DNA from: Candidatus Poribacteria bacterium
Lineage (GTDB): Bacteria > Abyssobacteria > SURF-5
Direction: 5' to 3'
NCBI GenBank assembly: GCA_016215705.1
Contig: JACRIR010000161.1
Location: forward strand, 1 to 53,138
DNA length: 53,138 nt
Under the pieces are notes generated by a model. It searched no databases and was not told where the DNA came from. It saw only the letters and a program-made list of their open reading frames with translations. Positions 13,705-21,114 of the stretch are shown here, one piece after another. Both the position numbers and the translations under genes were made by a program. Position 1 is the first letter of the stretch. The number at the start of each line of letters is the position of its first letter.

Positions 13705-14526
13705 ATGCTCGATTTCACCGAAGAAGAAATCAAACGATACAGCCGCCACATAATCCTGAAAGAAGTCGGCGGCAGAGGCCAGAAGAAGCTTCGTGAATCA
13801 AGCGCACTGGTTGTAGGTCTCGGCGGACTAGGCTCGCCGGTCGCCCTGTATCTGGCAGCGGCCGGAATCGGCACACTCGGCGTTCTGGATAACGACGTCG
13901 TCGAGTTGAGCAATCTTCAGAGACAGATACTTCACGGCACAAGCGATATCGGCAGGCAAAAGACGGATTCGGCCGAAAATCGCATCCGAGCCCTGAACCC
14001 CGGCGTCAAGGTTACAAAACACTGTGCCAGGCTTGACAAGAATAACGTCGAGCGGACGATTCGTGACTATGACGTCATAATTGACGGCGTCGATAACTTC
14101 GCGGCGCGATATTTGCTCAACGACGCCTGTTTTTTCGGGAATAAGCCGCTTGTTGAAGCGGGAGTGCTTCAGTTTCTTGGCCAGATCATGACGATTGTGC
14201 CGGGGAAGGGTCCGTGTTATCGCTGTGTTTTTCCCGAGCCGCCCCCGCCGGGGAGCGTACCGAGTTGTCAGGAAGCCGGCATACTGGGGGCAGTCGCCGG
14301 AGTGTTGGGCGTGCTGCAAGCGACCGAGGCGATAAAATTGATCCTGGGCATTGGCAAACCGCTCGTGGGTCGCATGATTATCTATGAGGCGCTCAGCGGC
14401 TCGTTCAGGGAAGTCGGCTTCAGACCAAACCCGAAATGCCCGTTGTGCGGAGAGAAACCGTCGATAACAGAACTTGTTGAATATCCTGTCGCATGTGAAG
14501 AGCAACGCCAGGATGCAGTCACATAA
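13705..14526 (+). CDS. E1-like ThiF/MoeB-family enzyme (second copy)
   Basis: The protein has 273 residues from ATG 13705, two bases after tusA; an in-frame ATG at 13675 lies inside tusA. It keeps LVVGLGGLGSP (35-45), QRQILHGTSDIG, two zinc CxxC pairs (Cys171/174 and Cys245/248) and Cys188 in PSCQEAGILG, so all catalytic features are intact. It is clearly a paralog of the E1-like gene at 9726; the two align end to end with many identical blocks. Only one beta-grasp carrier is visible in the locus, so this copy either shares it or serves a carrier elsewhere. Coupling to tusA suggests it takes sulfur from TusA. Confidence 0.9.
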   Translation: MLDFTEEEIKRYSRHIILKEVGGRGQKKLRESSALVVGLGGLGSPVALYLAAAGIGTLGVLDNDVVELSNLQRQILHGTSDIGRQKTDSAENRIRALNPGVKVTKHCARLDKNNVERTIRDYDVIIDGVDNFAARYLLNDACFFGNKPLVEAGVLQFLGQIMTIVPGKGPCYRCVFPEPPPPGSVPSCQEAGILGAVAGVLGVLQATEAIKLILGIGKPLVGRMIIYEALSGSFREVGFRPNPKCPLCGEKPSITELVEYPVACEEQRQDAVT

Positions 14527-14547
14527 TAGGCAAATAGGACAATCTCG

Positions 14548-14588
14548 CTTATTGGGGGGGCCATGCGGCATGGTGTTCGCCAATAGGC
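14548..14588. repeat. Dispersed repeat B, copy 2 (degenerate)
   Basis: TTATTGGGG, CCATGCGGCATGG and TTCGCCAATAG keep the centre and outer pairing of family B, with several mismatches in the GGGGACAC arm. It lies in the 96-base joint between the second E1-like gene and the PP-loop gene. Confidence 0.65.
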
Positions 14589-14622
14589 GGCTGTCTGCGA
14601 TGGCAAACGGAATGCAAAGCAC

Positions 14623-15642
14623 ATGAATGAGAAAGCGAAGCCAAAGGCGATAGCGCTGCTTTCAGGCGGCCTGGACAGCGCGCTCGCAATCAGCATAATG
14701 CTTGATATGGGCGTCGACGTCGAAGCGCTCAATTTCACGACCATTTTCTGCAACTGCGCCAGTTCAAAGAAAGGCGAAGGCTGTGGAAGCGAGGCCCGCC
14801 GTTTAAGCGGACTCTTTGGAATAAAACTGACCGTCATCAATGTCACGGCGGAATACATCGCCGTGATCAAGCATCCGAAACATGGCCGGGGCTCGAGCAT
14901 GAATCCGTGCATCGACTGTCGAATCTTCATGTTCCGCAAGGCGAAGGAATATATGCTTAAGACGGGGGCCGACTTCATCGTGACGGGTGAGGTGCTTGGG
15001 CAAAGGCCGATGTCCCAGCATATGCGCGCCATGATGCTCATAGAGCGCGAAAGCGGTCTCGAAGGCCTGGTTTTGAGACCGTTGAGCGCCAGGCTTCTAT
15101 CACCCACGTTGGCAGAGAAGGAAGGGCTCGTCGACCGCGAAAAACTGCTCGACATCAAAGGGCGGAGCCGGAAACCCCAGATACTGCTTGCCAGTGAGAA
15201 GGGAATCACCGACTACGCATGTCCCGCCGGCGGATGTTTGCTGACTGACAAATCCTTCGGGAGACGGCTGAAGGACCTCCTCGCGCATATCCCCGACGCC
15301 GGCGTTGCCGAGATGCGTCTGTTGAAGTACGGCCGCCATTTCCGGCTTCCCGACGGCTCGAAAATAATCATCGGGCGCGACAAAGAGGAAAACGACAGGC
15401 TGGAACAATTCGGCAAGGGTTACGACAGGTTTCAGGTGGCCGACTCTCTTGGGCCCGTTACATTGGCGCCGAGACGATTATCCGAAGAAACAAAGAGGAT
15501 CGTCGCTTCGCTTACAGCCCGTTACAGTCAGGGCAGGGAAATGCCCACTTTGCGTATTCGGCACTGCGAGGACGGCACTGAAAGCTTTATTGAAATTGCG
15601 CCTGCGAGCGATGAAGATCTGGCGCGCTGGCGCATCGACTAG
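14623..15642 (+). CDS. PP-loop ATPase of the ThiI/MnmA-like tRNA thiolation type
   Basis: The protein has 339 residues. The PP-loop SGGLDS (14-19) binds ATP for adenylation of a nucleobase or carrier. Cysteine clusters follow: Cys43, Cys45 and Cys54; Cys96 and Cys99 in NPCIDC; and Cys200 and Cys205 in ACPAGGC. The last resemble the metal- or Fe-S-binding sets of thiolases of the TtuA/ThiI/MnmA superfamily. The C-terminal ~110 residues (from about FGRRLKDLL) look like the NFACT-R-like domain found in this group. With carriers and activases upstream, sulfur insertion into tRNA or a small molecule is likely; the product is unknown. It closes the sulfur locus. Confidence 0.82.
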   Translation: MNEKAKPKAIALLSGGLDSALAISIMLDMGVDVEALNFTTIFCNCASSKKGEGCGSEARRLSGLFGIKLTVINVTAEYIAVIKHPKHGRGSSMNPCIDCRIFMFRKAKEYMLKTGADFIVTGEVLGQRPMSQHMRAMMLIERESGLEGLVLRPLSARLLSPTLAEKEGLVDREKLLDIKGRSRKPQILLASEKGITDYACPAGGCLLTDKSFGRRLKDLLAHIPDAGVAEMRLLKYGRHFRLPDGSKIIIGRDKEENDRLEQFGKGYDRFQVADSLGPVTLAPRRLSEETKRIVASLTARYSQGREMPTLRIRHCEDGTESFIEIAPASDEDLARWRID

Positions 15643-15700
15643 TATGACGTTTCCGAAATAACATAGCATAAGCATTTTGAGGATGAGCCTAACAATAACC

Positions 15701-15735
15701 GTCATTCTGAGCGAAGCGAAGAATCTCGTTCTTTA
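15701..15735 (+). repeat. Dispersed repeat E, copy 1
   Basis: The word CGTCATTCTGAGCGAAGCGA followed by AGAATCT recurs at 50838-50868 with two or three changes, and a related GCGAGTGGAGCGAAGCAATC word is at 47540-47563. This word type is dispersed in many environmental bacterial genomes. Confidence 0.6.
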
Positions 15736-15784
15736 TGGCTATTGCAACGTTACTTAGGAAGCGCTCTACTAGGCTCAAAAGAAA

Positions 15785-15826
15785 CACCCCGGAAAGTGAA
15801 ATGGAACCATCCCACTTCCCGGGGTG
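15785..15826 (-). terminator. Probable terminator of the first XRE-cupin gene
   Basis: On the minus strand CACCCCGGGAAGTG pairs with CACTTTCCGGGGTG around a 14-base loop, followed by TTTCTTTT. It lies about 60 bases after the stop of the minus-strand gene at 15888. Confidence 0.65.
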
Positions 15827-15887
15827 ATGTTCGCGCGTTTTGCGAATCGGAGATACAGAACTCCTTCGCTCGAGGGACGCCCTCGCG

Positions 15888-16430
15888 TCATATTTGTGGA
15901 GGCGTAACGACGGTTATCACCTCTGCGCTCTCCTTCGAGGTGTTTTGCCATTGATAGGGCGTGCCGGCCGCCAGATACATGCTGTCTCCGGAGCCTAATT
16001 TATAGGTTTGGTCGCCCGAGGTTACCTCTATTTTTCCGCTCAGCACGAAGAAGAACTCCTCGCTGTAATTCACGATCGGTTCTTTTCCCGACGAATATCC
16101 GGACGGCGCCGTGATCTTGATCGGCTCCATCTTTTTGGTTGCTATGTTCATTGCCAGGAACTCGGTCGTGGAGTCACCGTCGGTAAAGAATCTGCGTGCT
16201 TCACCCTTGCGAACCACTGAGGCCTGCCCTCTCTCGATCGAAGTGAAGAGGTCGTGCAATTTCAATCCAAGCGAGGAGACCATTTTCATTAAGGACGTCA
16301 ACGACGGCGAAACCGACCCCGTTTCGACACGCGAGATGAGGGCTTTGGAATAGCCGCACTTATTCGACAATTCCTCGAGCGTCATCCCCTGCGACACCCT
16401 GATTCGTTTCAGTTCTTTTCCGATGTCCAT
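15888..16430 (-). CDS. XRE-family HTH regulator with cupin domain (first of three)
   Basis: The protein has 180 residues. Residues about 6-60 are a Cro/CI-type HTH (ELKRIRVSQGMTLEELSNKC, GYSKALISRVETGSVSPSL); residues about 105-175 are a cupin barrel (VNYSEEFFFVLSGKIEVTSG, GDSMYLAAGTPYQWQNTS). This architecture, as in PuuR and MppR relatives, uses the cupin to sense a small ligand. The gene is the last of three paralogs, all on the minus strand and separated by 240-290 bases, so they are probably separate transcripts. A terminator-like hairpin follows. The ligand is unknown. The neighbouring sulfur locus is a possible but unproved target. Confidence 0.9.
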   Translation of the reverse strand: MDIGKELKRIRVSQGMTLEELSNKCGYSKALISRVETGSVSPSLTSLMKMVSSLGLKLHDLFTSIERGQASVVRKGEARRFFTDGDSTTEFLAMNIATKKMEPIKITAPSGYSSGKEPIVNYSEEFFFVLSGKIEVTSGDQTYKLGSGDSMYLAAGTPYQWQNTSKESAEVITVVTPPQI

Positions 16431-16723
16431 TCTTTTTCATCTCCCTTTTCCGGCCGAGGTCCCTTGTCGAATGAACCATTTCAATAGATATCGGGACTTT
16501 CGGCCCACCTTGCCTTCCGCTCAGCGTATTGCGAAACCTTTAAATCATTTACTTCCCCCGGCTTCTCATGCCCCGAGCGGCACATACTCCTAAAGTAATC
16601 TGTTCCCCGTTTCTGCCCCAGAGTGCAAACAACAACCGCTATTCCTCCCCCTCTTTCACCCTTTTTGCAGTCCCTCCTTTTTCCGGATATTTTCCTTGAT
16701 CATTTGCTTTGTGAGTTCGCTGT

Positions 16724-17269
16724 TCAAGAAGAAGGCGGCGTCGATACAACCAGTGTGGTAGTTCGACCCTTCGCAGCGTTCCGCCACTTGTGAGGGGTCG
16801 CCATCTTCACGTACATGCAATCGCCTTCGTTCAGATCGTATGCTTCTTCCTCGACCAAAGCCTCCAGTTTCCCTTTGAGAACGTACAACCATTCTTCACC
16901 GATGTGCGCGGCTCTCTTGTCCTCGCTGGCCGCCCCGGCCTCAAACGTCTTGATGACGGATTCCATTTTGCTCCCGGGAGGACCTTGGGACAGGTACTCT
17001 ACCTTTATCTTCCCGCCCGAAAGAGTCGAGGACTTCCGACCACTCTTTTTGATCACAGACACATGCCCGCCTTCTACTGCCGTAAAAAGCTGGTGGAGAC
17101 TGATTGCCACCGCTCCCGCTATCTTGATCAGAGAGCTTATGGACGGAGAAACTGAATCGTTCTCAATTCGAGAAATAAGCGCCTTTGAGTAACCCGTCTT
17201 TTCCGCCACGTTCTGGAGTGTCATCCCTTTTTCCAGACGCATTTTCCTGAGTTTTTCACCAAGGGTCAT
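16724..17269 (-). CDS. XRE-family HTH regulator with cupin domain (second of three)
   Basis: The protein has 181 residues with the same two-domain plan: HTH at about 6-60 (KLRKMRLEKGMTLQNVAEKT, GYSKALISRIENDSVSPSI) and a cupin at about 105-178 (IGEEWLYVLKGKLEALVEE, GDCMYVKMATPHKWRNAAKG). The recognition-helix region GYSKALISRIE is almost the same as in the two neighbours while the middle linker (about 62-100) has diverged. The three may therefore see related DNA sites but different signals. Its start is ATG 17269, with a GAGGAGG-like site upstream on the minus strand. The function is otherwise unknown. Confidence 0.9.
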   Translation of the reverse strand: MTLGEKLRKMRLEKGMTLQNVAEKTGYSKALISRIENDSVSPSISSLIKIAGAVAISLHQLFTAVEGGHVSVIKKSGRKSSTLSGGKIKVEYLSQGPPGSKMESVIKTFEAGAASEDKRAAHIGEEWLYVLKGKLEALVEEEAYDLNEGDCMYVKMATPHKWRNAAKGRTTTLVVSTPPSS

Positions 17270-17511
17270 CGTTTTCTGCCTCCTCTTTGACTCCCACGCA
17301 TGCGTCCACTTCCTATTCGCGCTTCTGAAATCCTATTGAACTCCGCTTTTCTGACCCGCATGAAACAAGAATCCGGGATGCTCCTACTTATCTGGCGCGT
17401 TTCACCCCCTTACCTAAGCGCTACACGTCCTCGCAGCCATTCACATTTCCAACGTCCTGAAGGCTGGTCGAGCTTCGCTTATTCTCAACCGCTCCCCGAT
17501 GTCGAGGTTAT

Positions 17512-18063
17512 TCAAACGCGCACCGGAGTAATGACGCAAAAGGCGGTAGCATTTCCCTTGCCAACGTTCCGGAAACCATGCGGGACAGCCGCGTTGAAAT
17601 ATGCGCAATCCCCTTCCTCGAGGACGTGCTTTTTCTCCGCGAGTGTAAGCTCCATGCGACCCTTCAACTGCATCGCCCATATCTCGCCGCGATCCCCGCC
17701 GAGCTCGCTGCCCGTCGATGCTCCCTTTTCGACCGTGATCAGCAGCGGCTCTATCTTCTTTTCGTCGGTCTGTTCAGTGAGGAACTCGACCTCGACCTTC
17801 CCGCCGCCTATCTTGGCCTTCTTGCGTTCGGCCCTGCGGACCACGGTCGGCTCCGCATCCCTGGCGGGAAGAAACAGGTCATGGGGTTTAACCTCCAGAG
17901 CCGAAGCAATCTTCAACAGCGAATTTATCGACGGCGACACATTCCCGTTCTCTATACGGGAAATCAGCGCCTTCGAATAGCCCGATTTCGCCGACACGTC
18001 CTTTAGCGTATAACCTTTTTCGAGCCGCACCTTCTTCAAACGTTCACCAATATTTACGTCCAT
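17512..18063 (-). CDS. XRE-family HTH regulator with cupin domain (third of three)
   Basis: The protein has 183 residues with an HTH at about 6-60 (RLKKVRLEKGYTLKDVSAKS, GYSKALISRIENGNVSPSI) and a cupin at about 110-180 (DRGEIWAMQLKGRMELTLAE, GDCAYFNAAVPHGFRNVGKG). The linker KKAKIGGGKVEVEFLTEQTD resembles that of the second paralog (GGKIKVEYLS), so these two are probably closest. It is first in the transcription direction, and 734 bases of gene-free DNA lie upstream. The ligand and targets are unknown. Confidence 0.9.
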   Translation of the reverse strand: MDVNIGERLKKVRLEKGYTLKDVSAKSGYSKALISRIENGNVSPSINSLLKIASALEVKPHDLFLPARDAEPTVVRRAERKKAKIGGGKVEVEFLTEQTDEKKIEPLLITVEKGASTGSELGGDRGEIWAMQLKGRMELTLAEKKHVLEEGDCAYFNAAVPHGFRNVGKGNATAFCVITPVRV

Positions 18064-18797
18064 AGCTTTCTCCCTCTTACCACGCTACGCACACCTGTTA
18101 TTCATCATACACGTTCACCAGACTCCATTGTTTTCTTTCTTTAGTAACCTTCCTCTCTCCTTCGGGTCACCGGCCGCCCGTCCCATCAGGATTTAACCAA
18201 CGATTAACAGGTAAAGTGTTTGCCCGCTCCCCTCGAACCTCGTTTTCGCGGCCCCGCGTCGTGTGCGCTTTCCCCCTGCGCGTTACCTCCACTTAACGCC
18301 TGCGCCGCGCCGGACAGGGGTTATCGTGAGGAACATTATCGCCAGCCTTTAAACCTTAACACAAAAAAGATGTTTTGTCAACCGGCGGTTGCTTCTCTGT
18401 AGATTTCAACTGTGAGGCAACACCCCCGGGGATGCAACCCACAATGCGACATATTTCCCCCTCGCAAAACTGGATTGCGCGCCGCCAAAACCCGCAGGCT
18501 ATCAAACGAGCCGCCCTTGTCCGTCGGCTGTAATCCTTTGTCACTCAATTACGCTTCATCCACTCACCGAGCAGGGTTGCGAAGAACGGTGGGAGCGCGC
18601 TCGCGTTTCAGGGAATTCCGAAGTGAATCAATGTTACAACAATTCATCTTGTTAGTCAACTCTCACACGCGCACGGCGTAGGTTTTGCTTTTCCCTGTCT
18701 TTCGGGTATCGCAAGCGCATTCAAGACCGGGTTTGTGGAAGGCGCGCGTCTGGTATATAATGCCGTCTAAAGCGCGAAGCGCATAAGGTGAGCCAAC
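18064..18797. other. Long gene-free region upstream of the regulators and membrane protein
   Basis: The two flanking genes diverge from this 734-base stretch. I see no supported gene, and the open frames on both strands lack family features. A weak promoter for the plus-strand gene (TTGTGG at 18733, TATAAT at 18756, 17-base spacer) lies at the right end. The rest is unassigned. Confidence 0.5.
18733..18761 (+). promoter_or_regulatory. Promoter of the membrane protein gene
   Basis: TTGTGG (18733-18738) and TATAAT (18756-18761) are separated by 17 bases, 37 bases before the GTG start at 18798. The -10 is consensus and the -35 is poor. Confidence 0.5.
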
Positions 18798-20012
18798 GTG
18801 TCTGAAGCGCAAAGAGAAATGAGCAGAAGCGGCGTCACAGGGTCCCGCCCTGGAAGAACGCGGCAAGTCGTTGCGGTCGCGGGGGCCGGGATGCTTGTCT
18901 ATATCATTCTCCTCGTCTATCATGTCGCGCCTTACCATTACAACCTCAGCAGTCTGATAAAAATAGGCGCTTCCAACCCATTCTTCAACCCATCCGCGCT
19001 TGAGCCCGGACTCGTCGTCTTTGACGATCCGCGCTCCGGCGGCGACGGCTACGACGGTCAGTTCTTCTATTATACGATCAAGGATTTGTTCATGGGACTG
19101 CGTGGAATCGCAAACCCGTTCCGCTATCAGAGAATCCTCTATCCCTCCCTTGCGTTCCTGCTCGCTTTCGGGCGGGCGAATCTGCTGCCGTTCTCGATGC
19201 TCGAAGTGAACCTTCTGGCGATTATATTCAGCAGCGTCCTTCTGTGGTGGACGATACGGGATACGGCGCTGCCGGGCGGATACATTCTCCTCTACATGCT
19301 GAACATCGGATATCTTATTGCAGTGTTCTACGACGTAGCGACTCCCGTTTGTGTCGGCCTGATCGTCGCCGCCTCATACTTTTTCTCGCGCAGGAACCTG
19401 TGGGCCACTTCGGCCATGATGGCGCTTTCATTGCTCGCTCAGGAAAACGGCTCGGTTGTGCTCGCCGCGCTTTGTCTGTGGCTCGCCTTGAAGAAGCAGT
19501 GGCGGGGCGCATTCACGCTTTCCACTGCTATCTTGCCGTGGACGGCCTGGCAGGTCTTCCTCTGGCGCCGCTACGATGCATCGCCTCTTGTCATGTCAGG
19601 CAACCACCTGCGCATGCCGTTCACCGGCATGCTTTCTCAAATCGCGTCGCTCAAGCTGCCAGGTGATTGGGCCGGGAATCTGAGGGAACTGAGCGTATAT
19701 CCTTTCATGGCATTTGTTCTTGTGCTCCTCATTGTGAGCATTCATGAGACTAAGAAGAGGCCGAGCGATTTCATGCTCGTCCTTCTCCTTCATGCGTTTG
19801 TTGGCGTGTGCTTCAACAGAGAACAGGTCTGGGGTTCAACCATAACGTCCCCGGCGAGAGCGCTTGCGGGAGTGTTCCCTTTCCTCATCCTGTGCTACTC
19901 GCGCGAGCGTTCGGCGGGTCTGCGCATCCTCGTAATCTTGAGCGGACTGCTCACGCTAATGGGCATTGTGCGCATCCTTCTCATGCCTTCGCACCCGTTC
20001 TACATAACTTAG
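18798..20012 (+). CDS. Polytopic membrane protein, possible GT-C-type glycosyltransferase
   Basis: The product has 404 residues from GTG 18798. It has a short basic N-terminus, a first membrane segment (about 27-45, VVAVAGAGMLVYIILLVYH) and a loop with DPRSGGDGYDGQFFYYTIKD (about 78-97). Roughly eight more hydrophobic segments run to the C-terminus. An acidic loop after the first helix and the YDGQFFYY motif recur in uncharacterised GT-C-like integral membrane proteins that may use lipid-linked sugars. I do not recognise a named family. It stands alone, between the regulator cluster and AMP nucleosidase. Confidence 0.65.
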   Translation: MSEAQREMSRSGVTGSRPGRTRQVVAVAGAGMLVYIILLVYHVAPYHYNLSSLIKIGASNPFFNPSALEPGLVVFDDPRSGGDGYDGQFFYYTIKDLFMGLRGIANPFRYQRILYPSLAFLLAFGRANLLPFSMLEVNLLAIIFSSVLLWWTIRDTALPGGYILLYMLNIGYLIAVFYDVATPVCVGLIVAASYFFSRRNLWATSAMMALSLLAQENGSVVLAALCLWLALKKQWRGAFTLSTAILPWTAWQVFLWRRYDASPLVMSGNHLRMPFTGMLSQIASLKLPGDWAGNLRELSVYPFMAFVLVLLIVSIHETKKRPSDFMLVLLLHAFVGVCFNREQVWGSTITSPARALAGVFPFLILCYSRERSAGLRILVILSGLLTLMGIVRILLMPSHPFYIT

Positions 20013-20027
20013 GCGAAAAGAATGACA

Positions 20028-20831
20028 TCACCATTGCTTCTTAACGAGGCCTCGTTCCATTTCGCGAATTCGCATTAGGACATTTATCCCCAGTTCCAGG
20101 TGTGATCCGGAGAATTTCCTGAACACCATCTTCGAGGATTGTTTTGTCTTGATTCCGCGACGCATGTGGGGCAGATCAGAAATCAGCAGCAAGGCGCCAA
20201 CGTTCAAATTCCGGCTGAATCCGGCGGAAAAGAGGGTGGCGCATTCCATCTCGATAGCGCTGACCTTTTCACTTTTCAAGGTTTCCCTGAATTTCTCGTC
20301 GAATTCCCACATGCGGTAGTTGGTCGTATGGCACACCCCCGTATGATAGTAGAGGTTGACGCGCTCAACTTCCGTCGCCACGACTTTTTGAACGGTGAAT
20401 GAGGCGAGAGCAGGCACACCGGGCGGCATGTAATGGTTCGAGGTGCCCTCATCCCGAATGGCGGCGACGGGATTGAAGTAGTCACCGATCCGGTGTTTCG
20501 TGCGCAGTCCGCCGCACTGGCCGAGCATGAGAATCGCGACGGGATCGACAAATGCGAGAAGATCGATCACCAGGGCTGCCAGCGGCGAGCCGACCCCGAA
20601 GTTCAGTATCGAGATGCGCTCCTCCGGCCAGTGGCACGCCTCCATGAGAGAACCTCGACGGATTTGCCTTCCACTCTTTTCGGAGAAAAGGCTCATGTAG
20701 CTCGAGAAGTTTGTGAGCAAGATGAACGGTTGGAAATCGGACACGGGACTATTCGTGTAACGCTCAAGCGAATCGCGCCCGATCTTTTCCTTTAGGGCTT
20801 CCCCCGATAACGCGCGCGGTTTTCTCGCCAT
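20028..20831 (-). CDS. amn: AMP nucleosidase (short form)
   Basis: The protein has 267 residues of the nucleoside phosphorylase superfamily. It shows FGVGSPLAALVIDLLAFV, GQCGGLRTKHRIGDYFNP (phosphate/ribose side) and the VSAIEMECATLFSAGF block, whose Glu-Met-Glu binds ribose hydroxyls. A SDLPHMRRGIKTKQSS segment is typical of Amn. Amn splits AMP into adenine and ribose 5-phosphate. This is the short form without the N-terminal regulatory domain of E. coli Amn. A GGAGGAG site precedes ATG 20831. It may alternatively act on another purine nucleotide. No operon partner is evident. Confidence 0.85.
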   Translation of the reverse strand: MARKPRALSGEALKEKIGRDSLERYTNSPVSDFQPFILLTNFSSYMSLFSEKSGRQIRRGSLMEACHWPEERISILNFGVGSPLAALVIDLLAFVDPVAILMLGQCGGLRTKHRIGDYFNPVAAIRDEGTSNHYMPPGVPALASFTVQKVVATEVERVNLYYHTGVCHTTNYRMWEFDEKFRETLKSEKVSAIEMECATLFSAGFSRNLNVGALLLISDLPHMRRGIKTKQSSKMVFRKFSGSHLELGINVLMRIREMERGLVKKQW

Positions 20832-20924
20832 CTATCTTTCTCCTCCCTTAATGCTGCTCAGCGACGGATAAACCAAGATACATCAACGCCACCCATTTTC
20901 GCAAGTGGCGCTTCGGGGACAAAG

Positions 20925-20975
20925 TTTGTTCGCGGGAGTCGGGACCGGTTTGCCAATTGCAGGACAGGCTTAGAA
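20925..20975 (+). repeat. Dispersed repeat C-like segment
   Basis: TTTGTTCGCGGGAGTCGGGA, then GGTTTGCCAATTGCAGGACAGGC, resembles the right half of the C copies at 8768 and 32395. It lies between the amn and citrate synthase genes. A GGGACAG/CTGTCCC hairpin at 21066-21098 follows. Confidence 0.4.
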
Positions 20976-21065
20976 TACCCATCAAGCCGCCGTTTAATTT
21001 GTGAAAAGACGGCACAAAATTCACGGCGGAACTTCATAATTTTGAAAGTGAGTAGCGCAAACACC

Positions 21066-21098
21066 TAGGGACAGACCAAAGCCACGGGCCTGTCCCTA
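21066..21098 (-). terminator. Hairpin after citrate synthase
   Basis: TAGGGACAG and CTGTCCCTA pair around a 15-base loop 17 bases beyond the stop of the minus-strand citrate synthase. The T-run downstream is short (GTGTTT), so termination is only probable. Confidence 0.45.
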
Positions 21099-21114
21099 TT
21101 GTGTCAAATGGTTG

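Noticed and set aside
15642-15772. A D-type MITE between the PP-loop gene and the XRE-cupin terminator, because CTAG occurs at both ends
   Set aside because: The internal palindrome and TGTCA part of the terminal repeats are missing; the segment instead carries an E-type word.
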